Shown here piece by piece: positions 53,159 through 60,875 of a stretch of DNA of 64,000 nucleotides. A program made the translations under genes and the position numbers. The DNA lies in assembly GCF_003148645.1 (NCBI RefSeq), contig NZ_QGGP01000004.1, positions 233,072 to 297,071 of the forward strand. The letters are read 5' to 3'. The first letter of the stretch is position 1; every line of letters starts with the position of its first letter. The DNA comes from Xanthomarina spongicola (lineage in GTDB: Bacteria > Bacteroidota > Bacteroidia > Flavobacteriales > Flavobacteriaceae). The notes under the pieces were generated by a model that was given only the letters and a program-made list of their open reading frames with translations, searched no databases and was not told the origin of the DNA.

Positions 53159-53317
53159 ATGAAAGAATACAAAGTAATATCTTGGAAAATGGGTTTAAGT
53201 AAAAACAACGAACGCTTAGAAGAAACTTTAAATCAACATGCTGTTTCTGGCTGGAGAGTAATTCACATTGCTGAGAATTCAGCAAGAATTGTATTAGAAC
53301 GAGATAAAAACAGATAG
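53159..53317 (+). CDS. DUF4177-like small protein
   Basis: A 52-residue protein: KEYKVISWKMGLSKNNERLE, then ASGWRV-like AVSGWRVIHIAENSARIVLE. The EYKV...LN..a..GWrvv pattern is the DUF4177 signature of short beta-alpha proteins. The stop abuts the start of the hydrolase gene. It belongs to the SPFH cluster and has unknown function. Confidence 0.75.
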   Translation: MKEYKVISWKMGLSKNNERLEETLNQHAVSGWRVIHIAENSARIVLERDKNR

Positions 53318-54253
53318 ATGAAATTATTAATTTATATATTCATTTTTATAAGCTTTAATATTAGCTATTCTCAAACAAATATAATTTCAGAGGAGATTCT
53401 ATTAATGAATGATAGTATTAAACTTCCTGGTACTTTGTCTTACAACAAAGATTTAAAAAGTCAGCCATTAGTTATTTTTATTCATGGTTCAGGAAATGTA
53501 GATAGAAATGGTAATCAAGATGGAGTTAACATAAAAGCCAATTATATTAAGCAATTAGCTGATAGTTTAAACATTAGAGGAATTGCTTTCTATCGATATG
53601 ACAAACGAAGTGCATCTAAGGAAAATTTAAAATTCATGATGGACGATTTGGATTTTTATTGTTTTGTTGATGATGCCAATTTAGCCGTAGCAAATTTTAA
53701 AAACGACAATCGATTTAATAGCATCACTTTAATTGGTCATAGTCAAGGATCCTTAGTTGCCATGTTAGCATCTCAAGAAGATGTCGATAGATATGTTTCT
53801 ATAGCTGGTGTAAGTGATGATATGGGAAATTTTATTATCAATAGCTATAAAGTATATAGTGAAGAAATGGGCAACATGGCAAAAGAACATATAACAGAGC
53901 TTAAAGAAACTGGAACCATAAAGACTGTAAATCCTGCTTTAGCACATTTATTTAGTAAACCCAATCAACCTTTCTTTATTACTTGGATGGCTTATAATCC
54001 TTCAGTTGAAATAAAAAAATTAGAAATTCCTGTTCTTATTATTAACGGAACAAAAGATCTTCAGGTTAAAGTTGAAGAAGCTGAAAAACTACATGAAGAA
54101 AAACCAAATTCTGAATTAGTGATTATTGAAAATATGAATCATGTTTTAAAAACTATTGAAAAAGACGAAGACAATATAAAATCTTATTATTCACCAGATT
54201 TTCCTTTATCTGAAGAATTGATAAATAGTATAGACACTTTTATAAATAAATAA
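53318..54253 (+). CDS. Secreted alpha/beta hydrolase (intact paralogue)
   Basis: A 311-residue protein with a signal peptide (IYIFIFISFNISYSQ). It keeps the full hydrolase set: IHGSGNVDRNGNQDG, the nucleophile Ser142 in GHSQGSLVA, Asp in INGTKDLQVK and His in ENMNHVLK. It aligns along its length with the gene at 50927, so the two are tandem paralogues flanking the SPFH gene. It is a probable peptidase or esterase of the S9-like clan; the substrate is unknown. Confidence 0.85.
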   Translation: MKLLIYIFIFISFNISYSQTNIISEEILLMNDSIKLPGTLSYNKDLKSQPLVIFIHGSGNVDRNGNQDGVNIKANYIKQLADSLNIRGIAFYRYDKRSASKENLKFMMDDLDFYCFVDDANLAVANFKNDNRFNSITLIGHSQGSLVAMLASQEDVDRYVSIAGVSDDMGNFIINSYKVYSEEMGNMAKEHITELKETGTIKTVNPALAHLFSKPNQPFFITWMAYNPSVEIKKLEIPVLIINGTKDLQVKVEEAEKLHEEKPNSELVIIENMNHVLKTIEKDEDNIKSYYSPDFPLSEELINSIDTFINK

Positions 54254-54254
54254 T

Positions 54255-54428
54255 ATGTCGAAAAAGAAAGCCTTTGCACTAAGAATAAATGAAGAGATGC
54301 TCAAAGCCATAGAAAAATGGGCTTCAGATGAGTTTAGGAGCACCAATGGACAAATTGAGTGGATACTTATGCAGTACCTTAAAGAACATAACAGAGAGCC
54401 AAAAAAAACAGACAAAAAGCAACTTTAA
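54255..54428 (+). CDS. Arc-type ribbon-helix-helix protein
   Basis: A 57-residue protein not long enough for routine ORF calling: MSKKKAFALRINEEMLKAIE, then KWASDEFRSTNGQIEWILMQ. FALRINEEMLKAIEKWA with RSTNGQIEWIL fits the MetJ/Arc beta-helix-helix fold that binds DNA as a dimer. It starts two bases after the hydrolase stop. No toxin gene is adjacent, so it is not an obvious antitoxin. Its last codons form part of the terminator stem that follows. Confidence 0.8.
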   Translation: MSKKKAFALRINEEMLKAIEKWASDEFRSTNGQIEWILMQYLKEHNREPKKTDKKQL

Positions 54429-54444
54429 AAAAGTTGCTTTTTTT
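54414..54444 (+). terminator. Terminator overlapping the RHH stop codon
   Basis: The stem aaagcaactt / aagttgcttt is followed by a T-run. Its left arm includes the last codons of the RHH gene, and its loop is the taa stop region, so translation to the end should affect folding. Confidence 0.75.
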
Positions 54445-54486
54445 ATAACCTTTTATTTTGGTATTTTGCAGTTCAAAATTATAAAT

Positions 54487-55797
54487 ATGCAACAGCCACC
54501 TATTTTTACTAACGATACAATTGTATTTGGACTCCTAATGTTGACGTTAGGTTTTATTTTTTACACAGAATCTATAAAAACAGGGTTTTGGCCAAAATTT
54601 TATAAAATTGTTCCAGGACTATTTATGGCCTACATGCTTCCTGCCGTTTTAACTACTTTAGGACTAATAGCTCCTGAATGGCAAACAACCTCAGAAACTG
54701 GAGAAGTTATAGAACATAGTACCAGTTTATATTATATGTCTAGTCGTTATTTATTACCTGCTGCTTTAGTACTTATGACTTTGAGTATTGATTTAAAAGC
54801 TGTTTATAATTTAGGCTGGAAAGCTTTAGTTATGTTCTTAACTGGAACGGTTGGAATTATTATTGGAGGCCCAATTGCCATTCTATTAATTTCTATGGTT
54901 TCTCCAGAAACTGTTGGTGGTGTTGGTCCAGATGCTGTTTGGAGAGGGCTTTCTACATTAGCTGGAAGTTGGATTGGTGGAGGTGCAAACCAAACTGCCA
55001 TGCTTGAGATATTTGAGTATAATCAATCTGAATATGGTAAAATGGTATTTGTAGATATTGTAGTTGCAAATATATGGATGGCTATCATATTAATTGGAAT
55101 TGGAAGATCTAAAGCCATTGATAAATGGTTAGGTGCAGATAATTCTGCCATTGAGTCTTTAAAAGAAAAAGTAACCTCTTTTGCAAAAAGCGTTAATAGA
55201 AACCCTTCTTTAACCGACATCATGATTATTGTTGCCATTGCTTTTGGAACAGTTAGCTTCTCTCATATTGGTGCAAATTTTTTAGCTCCTTATTTTGAAA
55301 GTGTAGTTAACAATATTGAATCCAAAACATTAAGGAACACCTTTACTTTCTTAGATTCGCAATTCTTCTGGATGATAAGTATTGCAACTCTTATAGCCAT
55401 ATTTTTATCTTTTACAAAAGCAAAAAATTACGAAGGAGCTGGAGCTAGTAAATTTGGTAGTGTCTTTATTTATATTCTTGTGGCATCTATAGGAATGAAA
55501 ATAGATTTGATGTCAATTTTCGATAATCCTGGATTAATTGCTGTAGGTTTAATTTGGATGAGTATTCATGCCATCTTATTAATTATTATAGCAAAAGTTA
55601 TTAAAGCACCATATTTCTTTTTAGCTGTTGGAAGTCAGGCAAACGTTGGTGGAGCAGCTTCTGCTCCTATTGTTGCTTCAGCTTTTCATCCATCTCTAGC
55701 AACTGTTGGTGTACTTTTAGCAGTCTTTGGATATGCTATTGGAACCATTGCTGCAATTGGCTGTACTATTTTAATGAAAATAGCAGCAGGAGGCTAG
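54487..55797 (+). CDS. DUF819-family membrane protein
   Basis: A 436-residue protein starting MQQPPIFTNDTIVFGLLMLT. It has about 12 helices with the DUF819 (YjcL-like) motifs LAGSWIGGGANQTAMLEIFE and VGSQANVGGAASAPIVASAF. The last motif, with Asn and Gly repeats, resembles the substrate region of ion/solute transporters. Family members are proposed transporters. The start at 54487 is preferred because an extension to 54328 would overlap the RHH gene. Confidence 0.85.
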   Translation: MQQPPIFTNDTIVFGLLMLTLGFIFYTESIKTGFWPKFYKIVPGLFMAYMLPAVLTTLGLIAPEWQTTSETGEVIEHSTSLYYMSSRYLLPAALVLMTLSIDLKAVYNLGWKALVMFLTGTVGIIIGGPIAILLISMVSPETVGGVGPDAVWRGLSTLAGSWIGGGANQTAMLEIFEYNQSEYGKMVFVDIVVANIWMAIILIGIGRSKAIDKWLGADNSAIESLKEKVTSFAKSVNRNPSLTDIMIIVAIAFGTVSFSHIGANFLAPYFESVVNNIESKTLRNTFTFLDSQFFWMISIATLIAIFLSFTKAKNYEGAGASKFGSVFIYILVASIGMKIDLMSIFDNPGLIAVGLIWMSIHAILLIIIAKVIKAPYFFLAVGSQANVGGAASAPIVASAFHPSLATVGVLLAVFGYAIGTIAAIGCTILMKIAAGG

Positions 55798-55849
55798 TAT
55801 TTGAATAATATTTATGTGATATTTGCGCTCCAAAATTCTAAAAATTTAT

Positions 55850-56554
55850 ATGAAAAAATATAGCTTATTAGTTGTTCTACTTGTTTTAATTTCTTGTGGT
55901 AAAGATTCAAATCCAGACCTTATTGTAAAAGGAAATGTAAAGGGATTAAAAAAAGGAACTATTTATCTTGAAAAAGAACAAGATTCCTCTATAATTATTG
56001 TAGACTCAATATTAATAAATGGAGCTTCAAATTTTGAATTAAAAAGCGATTTAGAATCTCCTGAAGCATTTTATTTACGTTTAGACAAACGTAATAGTAA
56101 TGAAACAAACACCAGAATTGTATTCTTTGGTGATAAAGGAATTACTGAAGTTAATACAACTTTAAAAAACTTTGTTACAGATGCTAAAATTAATGGCTCT
56201 GAACAACAAAAACTTTATGAAGAATACTTAAAAGTTATATCACGATACGATGATAAAAACTTGGATTTGATTAAAGAGAGTTTTGATGCTAAAAAAGCTA
56301 ATGATTCTACTAGAATAGAAGACAATATTAAAGCATTAAACAGTTTAGTAAAGAGTAGATATTTATATACTGTTAATTTTGCTGTTACAAATAATAATAG
56401 TGAGGTAGCTCCTTATTTAGCCCTAACAGAAATTTATGATGCTCAAACAAAATGGCTAGATACAATCAATCAATCTTTAACTCCTAATGTTAAAGAATCT
56501 AAATATGGAAAAGCTTTAGAAGGTTATTTGAAAATTAGAAAATCTCAAAATTAA
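55850..56554 (+). CDS. DUF4369-type lipoprotein
   Basis: A 234-residue lipoprotein: signal SLLVVLLVLISCGKDSNPD. The mature N-terminus (VKGNVKGLKKGTIYLEKEQD) resembles the DUF4369 domain that in Bacteroidetes often precedes thioredoxin-like domains, but no CxxC motif follows here. It is a stand-alone version and its role is unknown. A terminator follows at 56558-56593. Confidence 0.75.
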   Translation: MKKYSLLVVLLVLISCGKDSNPDLIVKGNVKGLKKGTIYLEKEQDSSIIIVDSILINGASNFELKSDLESPEAFYLRLDKRNSNETNTRIVFFGDKGITEVNTTLKNFVTDAKINGSEQQKLYEEYLKVISRYDDKNLDLIKESFDAKKANDSTRIEDNIKALNSLVKSRYLYTVNFAVTNNNSEVAPYLALTEIYDAQTKWLDTINQSLTPNVKESKYGKALEGYLKIRKSQN

Positions 56555-56557
56555 TAT

Positions 56558-56593
56558 AAAAAAAAGCCTCTCAAATTGAGAGACTTTTTTTTA
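56558..56593. terminator. Bidirectional terminator
   Basis: The stem aaagcctctc / gagagacttt has one mismatch and A/T runs on both sides. It separates the lipoprotein gene from the tRNA-Thr transcript. Confidence 0.7.
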
Positions 56594-56596
56594 GAG

Positions 56597-56650
56597 TCAG
56601 AGATAATCGAACTCTTGTCCATCTTTTACATATAAAGCTTCTTGTATAAA
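56597..56650 (-). other. tRNA-like or coding remnant downstream of tRNA-Thr
   Basis: On the minus strand the segment contains gctttatatgtaaaaga and gagttcgattatctc, in the order of an anticodon arm and T-arm similar to those of the adjacent tRNA-Thr. It lacks a matching 5' half and acceptor stem. The same bases can also be read as a short protein tail ending FIQEALYVKDGQEFDYL. It may be a decayed tRNA or a gene scar. Confidence 0.3.
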
Positions 56651-56654
56651 GACA

Positions 56655-56684
56655 AAAAGTCCAGTATTTCTACTAGACTTTTTT
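56655..56684 (-). terminator. Putative terminator of tRNA-Thr
   Basis: On the minus strand agtctagta / tactggact form an imperfect stem with a short loop, followed by five T. It sits three bases after the tRNA end. Confidence 0.55.
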
Positions 56685-56686
56685 TG

Positions 56687-56760
56687 AGCCGATGGAGGGA
56701 CTCGAACCCACGACCTGCTGATTACAAATCAGCTGCTCTAGCCAGCTGAGCTACATCGGC
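56687..56760 (-). tRNA. tRNA-Thr (anticodon TGT)
   Basis: The minus strand folds as a 74-base tRNA. The acceptor arms are gccgatg and catcggc with discriminator T. The D-arm is gctcagctggctagagc, the anticodon arm gctga-tttgtaa-tcagc with TGT at 34-36, and the T-arm gtggg-ttcgagt-ccctc. No CCA is encoded. All arms pair well. Confidence 0.95.
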
Positions 56761-56816
56761 AAAACAGGATGCAAATATAATCTTGAAAATAATATTTGCA
56801 AATTTTTTTTCTGTTT

Positions 56817-57086
56817 TTAACCTAGTTTATTAATTTTTTCAATTAAGGCTCTTCCTTTGTCTTCCAATTCTTTATTTATAGCCTTGAAGTGTGCTTTTTT
56901 ATCTTCCACTTTTCTATCGTTAACCTTAGCAATTAACTCGTCAAAAGTAGCAATAGCTTCATCAATAATTGCTTCACTTTTTTTAGTGTTTTTATCTGTG
57001 TTTGAATATTCCCAAACATATACTGCCTCAATAATGTCTCCTAATACATAATTGATGTCTTTCTTTAAATCTTTTTTATTTGCCAT
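56817..57086 (-). CDS. Small helical protein, unknown
   Basis: An 89-residue charged, all-helical protein with Lys/Glu/Asp-rich heptad-like runs (EAIIDEAIATFDELIAKVND and AINKELEDKGRALIEKINK). It begins MANKKDLKKDINYVLGDIIE. It looks like a conserved Bacteroidetes small protein but no function is known to me. Confidence 0.65.
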   Translation of the reverse strand: MANKKDLKKDINYVLGDIIEAVYVWEYSNTDKNTKKSEAIIDEAIATFDELIAKVNDRKVEDKKAHFKAINKELEDKGRALIEKINKLG

Positions 57087-57113
57087 TTTTTAATAATTTA
57101 ATTAGATGCAAAA

Positions 57114-58085
57114 TTAAACATAAACTTCTAATAGCGTTGCATTTTTAGAAGTAATTTCAAATTCAAATATATTAGCTGGAATCAAAATGGTTTCGCCAGT
57201 TTTTATGTGCTCTTTATAACTTGATGTTGTTAGTATTGCTTCACCTTCAACACACATATAAATTATAAATGAATCGTATGTGTTTTTAATATTTATTGCC
57301 TTATTTATTTTTAAATAGTTAGTAGTAAAATAAGGACATTCTACCATTTTATTTGATTGATTAGCCGTTTTATTATAATTAACTTTAAAATCACTGTTCA
57401 AATTAAAACTTATGGCTTCAAGAGCCAAATCTGTATGTAAATCTCTTTGCTTCCCTTCATTATCCATTCTATCCCAATCATATATTCTATAAGTTATATC
57501 ACTTGTCTGTTGAATTTCTGCAAGCATCACTCCTGCTCCAATTGCATGAACTTTTCCTTCTCGAATTATAAAAGTATCTCCAGATTTAACATTCTCAAAA
57601 TTTAAAATCTCAATTAAAGTTTTATTTTCTAAATGTTTCAAATATTTTTCAGAAGTCATTTCTTGATTAAAACCAACAATAAGATTTGAGTCTGGATCTG
57701 CTTGCATCACATACCACATTTCTGTTTTTCCAAATGAATTATGTCGCTTTGCTGCTATTTCATCATTAGGATGCAATTGTATAGATAAATCTTCTTTAGC
57801 ATCTATGAATTTAATTAGCAATGGAAAAGTGTCTCCAAATAGTTTATAGTTTTTATTGCCAATTAAATCTTCTTTATACGTACTTAATAGGAACTTTAAA
57901 GATTGTCCTACTATATCTCCATTTGCTACAATTGAAGTATCTCCATCTACATCGCTAATCTCCCAGCTTTCCCCAACATTAGGCAATTGACTATCCTTGT
58001 TTAGAAGTGTTTTCAACTTTTGTCCACCCCAAATTTTTTCTTTCAAAATGGGTTGAAACTTTAATGGATATAATGGTTTCTTCAT
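57114..58085 (-). CDS. manA: Class I mannose-6-phosphate isomerase
   Basis: A 323-residue cupin metalloenzyme. It has LKEKIWGGQKLKTLL near the N-terminus, LSIQLHPNDEIA with the zinc-binding His, KTEMWYVMQADPDS with the Glu, and REGKVHAIGAG with the late His. It interconverts fructose-6-phosphate and mannose-6-phosphate, feeding GDP-mannose for glycans. It is three bases downstream of queD. Confidence 0.9.
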   Translation of the reverse strand: MKKPLYPLKFQPILKEKIWGGQKLKTLLNKDSQLPNVGESWEISDVDGDTSIVANGDIVGQSLKFLLSTYKEDLIGNKNYKLFGDTFPLLIKFIDAKEDLSIQLHPNDEIAAKRHNSFGKTEMWYVMQADPDSNLIVGFNQEMTSEKYLKHLENKTLIEILNFENVKSGDTFIIREGKVHAIGAGVMLAEIQQTSDITYRIYDWDRMDNEGKQRDLHTDLALEAISFNLNSDFKVNYNKTANQSNKMVECPYFTTNYLKINKAINIKNTYDSFIIYMCVEGEAILTTSSYKEHIKTGETILIPANIFEFEITSKNATLLEVYV

Positions 58086-58088
58086 TCT

Positions 58089-58499
58089 TTATTTTCCAGA
58101 ATAACTTACAAAATTACGAGGTGTTTCGAAAAGTGTGACTTCTAATTCTAAGCTTGAGTTTAGTTTTGGCTTTAGTATGTTGTAAATTACAACTACAATA
58201 TTTTCAGCTGTTGGGTTTAAATTTTTAAATGCTTCAACATCTTCATTTAAATTTTTATGGTCGAGAACATCTTCAACTTCTTCTTTTATCAATTCTTTTA
58301 AAACCTTCATATCTATTACATAACCAGTCTCTTTATCAATTTGCCCAGTTACGCTCACAATCAATTCATAATTATGTCCATGATAATTAGGATTGTTGCA
58401 CTTACCAAAAACAACATCGTTTTTTTCATTGCTCCAATCTTTTCTATACAATCTGTGTGCAGCATTAAAATGCGCTTTTCTACTTACCGTTACCTTCAT
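58089..58499 (-). CDS. queD: 6-carboxytetrahydropterin synthase (QueD/PTPS)
   Basis: A 136-residue protein with Zn ligands His15 (AAHRLY), His40 and His42 (YHGHNYELIV), Cys34 as the catalytic thiol in GKCNNPNYHGH, DHKNLNED with the catalytic Asp/His, and LFETPRNFVSY near the end. It converts dihydroneopterin triphosphate to 6-carboxytetrahydropterin in queuosine synthesis, or acts as a PTPS homologue. queC and queE are not adjacent. It overlaps idi by four bases. Confidence 0.9.
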   Translation of the reverse strand: MKVTVSRKAHFNAAHRLYRKDWSNEKNDVVFGKCNNPNYHGHNYELIVSVTGQIDKETGYVIDMKVLKELIKEEVEDVLDHKNLNEDVEAFKNLNPTAENIVVVIYNILKPKLNSSLELEVTLFETPRNFVSYSGK

Positions 58500-59023
58500 T
58501 TTTCAGAAATATTAATGTGTTCGTAGAATTTATCAAATATAATTTTAAACCACTCTGTATATAATTTTGGATGCAAAATCATATCTTCTTTTATTGCTTC
58601 CAAAGACTTCCATTTCCAATTTAGCACTTCATCAGTATTTATATTTGGTTCATTATTAAATTTCCCAATTAAAATATGATCGTATTCATGTTCAGTTAAT
58701 CCATTGTCAAAAGGAGCTTTATAAATAAAAGAAATAGATTCTTCCAAAGTTGTTACAAATCCCATTTCTTCCTGCAATCTACGTTTACCTGCTTCAATAT
58801 TAGTCTCACCATCTCTTTGATGACTACAGCAAGTATTTGTCCATAATTTCGGGGAATGATATTTATGTGCTGCACGTTGTTGGAGCATTAATTCATTTTT
58901 GTCATTAAATACAAAAACTGAAAATGCACGATGAAGCAAGGCTTTTTCATGTGCCTCAAGTTTAGGCATGAGTCCTATTTGCTCATCATTTTCATTCACT
59001 AATATTACCTGCTCTTCTACCAT
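58496..59023 (-). CDS. idi: Type I isopentenyl-diphosphate isomerase
   Basis: A 175-residue Nudix-fold enzyme. WTNTCCSHQRDGE contains the catalytic Cys and metal-site His, LLHRAFSVFVFND gives another His, EAGKRRLQEEMGF is the Nudix-like helix, and EHEYDHILIGKF carries the catalytic Glu. It interconverts IPP and DMAPP for isoprenoids. It is the first gene of the idi-queD-manA unit. Confidence 0.93.
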   Translation of the reverse strand: MVEEQVILVNENDEQIGLMPKLEAHEKALLHRAFSVFVFNDKNELMLQQRAAHKYHSPKLWTNTCCSHQRDGETNIEAGKRRLQEEMGFVTTLEESISFIYKAPFDNGLTEHEYDHILIGKFNNEPNINTDEVLNWKWKSLEAIKEDMILHPKLYTEWFKIIFDKFYEHINISEK

Positions 59024-59120
59024 ACTACAAAAATACCAATCAAAAGATTAAAAATACGTCAAACTTTTCATAAAATTAAAAAGCTATTATAACAAACATT
59101 TAAATTGTGTTTAATAATAG

Positions 59121-59128
59121 TATCTTTG
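59121..59128 (+). promoter_or_regulatory. Putative -7 box of prfC
   Basis: TATCTTTG followed by C, matching TAnnTTTG, lies 21 bases before the prfC start. The nearest TTG is too close for a normal -33 element. Confidence 0.4.
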
Positions 59129-59149
59129 CAACCCATTTGCAAGATTATT

Positions 59150-60736
59150 ATGAGTTTTATAAAGGAAATTAACAGACGAAGAACCTTTGGTATTATTTCG
59201 CATCCAGATGCTGGAAAAACTACTTTAACCGAAAAATTATTACTATTTGGTGGAGCTATTCAGGAGGCTGGAGCTGTAAAAAGTAACAAAATCAAAAAAG
59301 GAGCTACCAGTGACTTTATGGAAATTGAGCGTCAACGTGGAATTTCGGTTGCAACTTCTGTGCTTGCTTTTGAGTATGATGGTATAAAAATAAATATCCT
59401 TGACACACCTGGTCATAAAGATTTTGCTGAAGACACTTTTAGAACGTTAACAGCTGTTGACAGTGTTATAGTAGTAATTGATGTTGCAAAAGGAGTTGAG
59501 GAACAAACTGAAAAATTAGTTGAAGTTTGTAGAATGCGCAACATTCCAATGATTGTTTTTATCAATAAAATGGATCGTGAAGGAAAAGATGCTTTTGATT
59601 TATTAGATGAAGTTGAACAAAAATTAGGTTTACATGTTGTGCCTTTGAGTTTTCCAATAGGAATGGGTTACGACTTTAAAGGTATTTATAACCTTTGGGA
59701 AAACAACATCAATCTTTTTAGTGGTGATAGTAGAAAAGATATTGAGGAAACCATTGAGATTTCTGATTTACAATCTCAAGAATTAAATAAATTAGTAGGA
59801 GATAAAGCTGCCAACACATTACGTGAAGAAATTGAATTGGTTGAAGGTATATATCCAACTTTTGATAAAGACGAATACCTTAATGGGAAACAACAACCTG
59901 TTTTTTTTGGTTCGGCATTAAACAATTTTGGTGTTAGAGAATTATTGGATTGTTTTGTGGAGATTGCTCCAAAACCTCGTCCTAAACAAAGTGAAGAAAG
60001 ATTAGTAAGACCAGAAGAAGATAAGTTTACTGGGTTTGTTTTTAAAATCCATGCCAACATGGATCCTAATCATAGAAACCGATTAGCCTTTGTTAAAATT
60101 GTTTCTGGTGAGTTTAGACGAAATGTGTCTTATTTACATGTAAGAAAGAATAAAAAAGTTAAGTTTTCAAGTCCAAATGCTTTTTTTGCTGAAAAGAAGG
60201 AGATAGTTGATATATCTTATCCAGGAGATATTGTTGGTCTTCAAGATACTGGAACCTTTAAAATTGGTGATACTTTAACCGAGGGCGAAGTTTTAAATTA
60301 TAAAGGAGTTCCTAGCTTTTCTCCAGAACATTTTAGATATATTAATAATGCAGACCCATTAAAATCTAAACAGTTATTTAAAGGAATTGACCAGTTAATG
60401 GATGAAGGTGTTGCCCAATTATTTACTTTAGAACTAAATGGAAGAAAAGTGATTGGTACTGTTGGCGCATTACAATATGAAGTTATTCAATACCGATTAG
60501 AACATGAATATGGTGCTAAATGTACTTACGAAAACTTAAATGTACATAAAGCCTGTTGGGTTGAAGCTAAAGATCCAAAAAGTGCAGAATACAAAGAATT
60601 TTTAAGAGTTAAACAACGCTTTTTAGCAAAAGATAAACAAGGTCAATTGGTGTTTTTGGCAGATTCTCCATTTTCTTTACAGATGACACAACAAAAATAT
60701 CCAAGTATTAAGTTCCATTTTACATCAGAATATTAA
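59150..60736 (+). CDS. prfC: Peptide chain release factor 3
   Basis: A 528-residue translational GTPase. It starts MSFIKEINRRRTFGIISHPD and has G1 (HPDAGKTT), switch I (RQRGISVATSV), G3 (LDTPGHKDF) and G4 (FINKMDREGKD). Domain 2 and RF3-like end (QYEVIQYRLEHEYGAKCTYE) follow. It recycles RF1/RF2 after termination. The start at 59150 is chosen over an in-frame ATG at 59105 because the conserved N-terminus starts here and the promoter box lies between them. Confidence 0.95.
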   Translation: MSFIKEINRRRTFGIISHPDAGKTTLTEKLLLFGGAIQEAGAVKSNKIKKGATSDFMEIERQRGISVATSVLAFEYDGIKINILDTPGHKDFAEDTFRTLTAVDSVIVVIDVAKGVEEQTEKLVEVCRMRNIPMIVFINKMDREGKDAFDLLDEVEQKLGLHVVPLSFPIGMGYDFKGIYNLWENNINLFSGDSRKDIEETIEISDLQSQELNKLVGDKAANTLREEIELVEGIYPTFDKDEYLNGKQQPVFFGSALNNFGVRELLDCFVEIAPKPRPKQSEERLVRPEEDKFTGFVFKIHANMDPNHRNRLAFVKIVSGEFRRNVSYLHVRKNKKVKFSSPNAFFAEKKEIVDISYPGDIVGLQDTGTFKIGDTLTEGEVLNYKGVPSFSPEHFRYINNADPLKSKQLFKGIDQLMDEGVAQLFTLELNGRKVIGTVGALQYEVIQYRLEHEYGAKCTYENLNVHKACWVEAKDPKSAEYKEFLRVKQRFLAKDKQGQLVFLADSPFSLQMTQQKYPSIKFHFTSEY

Positions 60737-60875
60737 ATTATTACTAGTTTTTTCGATTTATAATTATTGTTTATAAACTGTTTATAAATTGTATTGAAAA
60801 GTCTCACTATACCTTAAATATTCGATATTTTTATAAATCTAATATAATCATCTATTATTAAATAGTTTCATCTAA

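Noticed and set aside
54255..54428. RHH gene as the antitoxin of a toxin-antitoxin pair
   Set aside because: No small toxin gene lies next to it; neighbours are a hydrolase and a DUF819 membrane protein.
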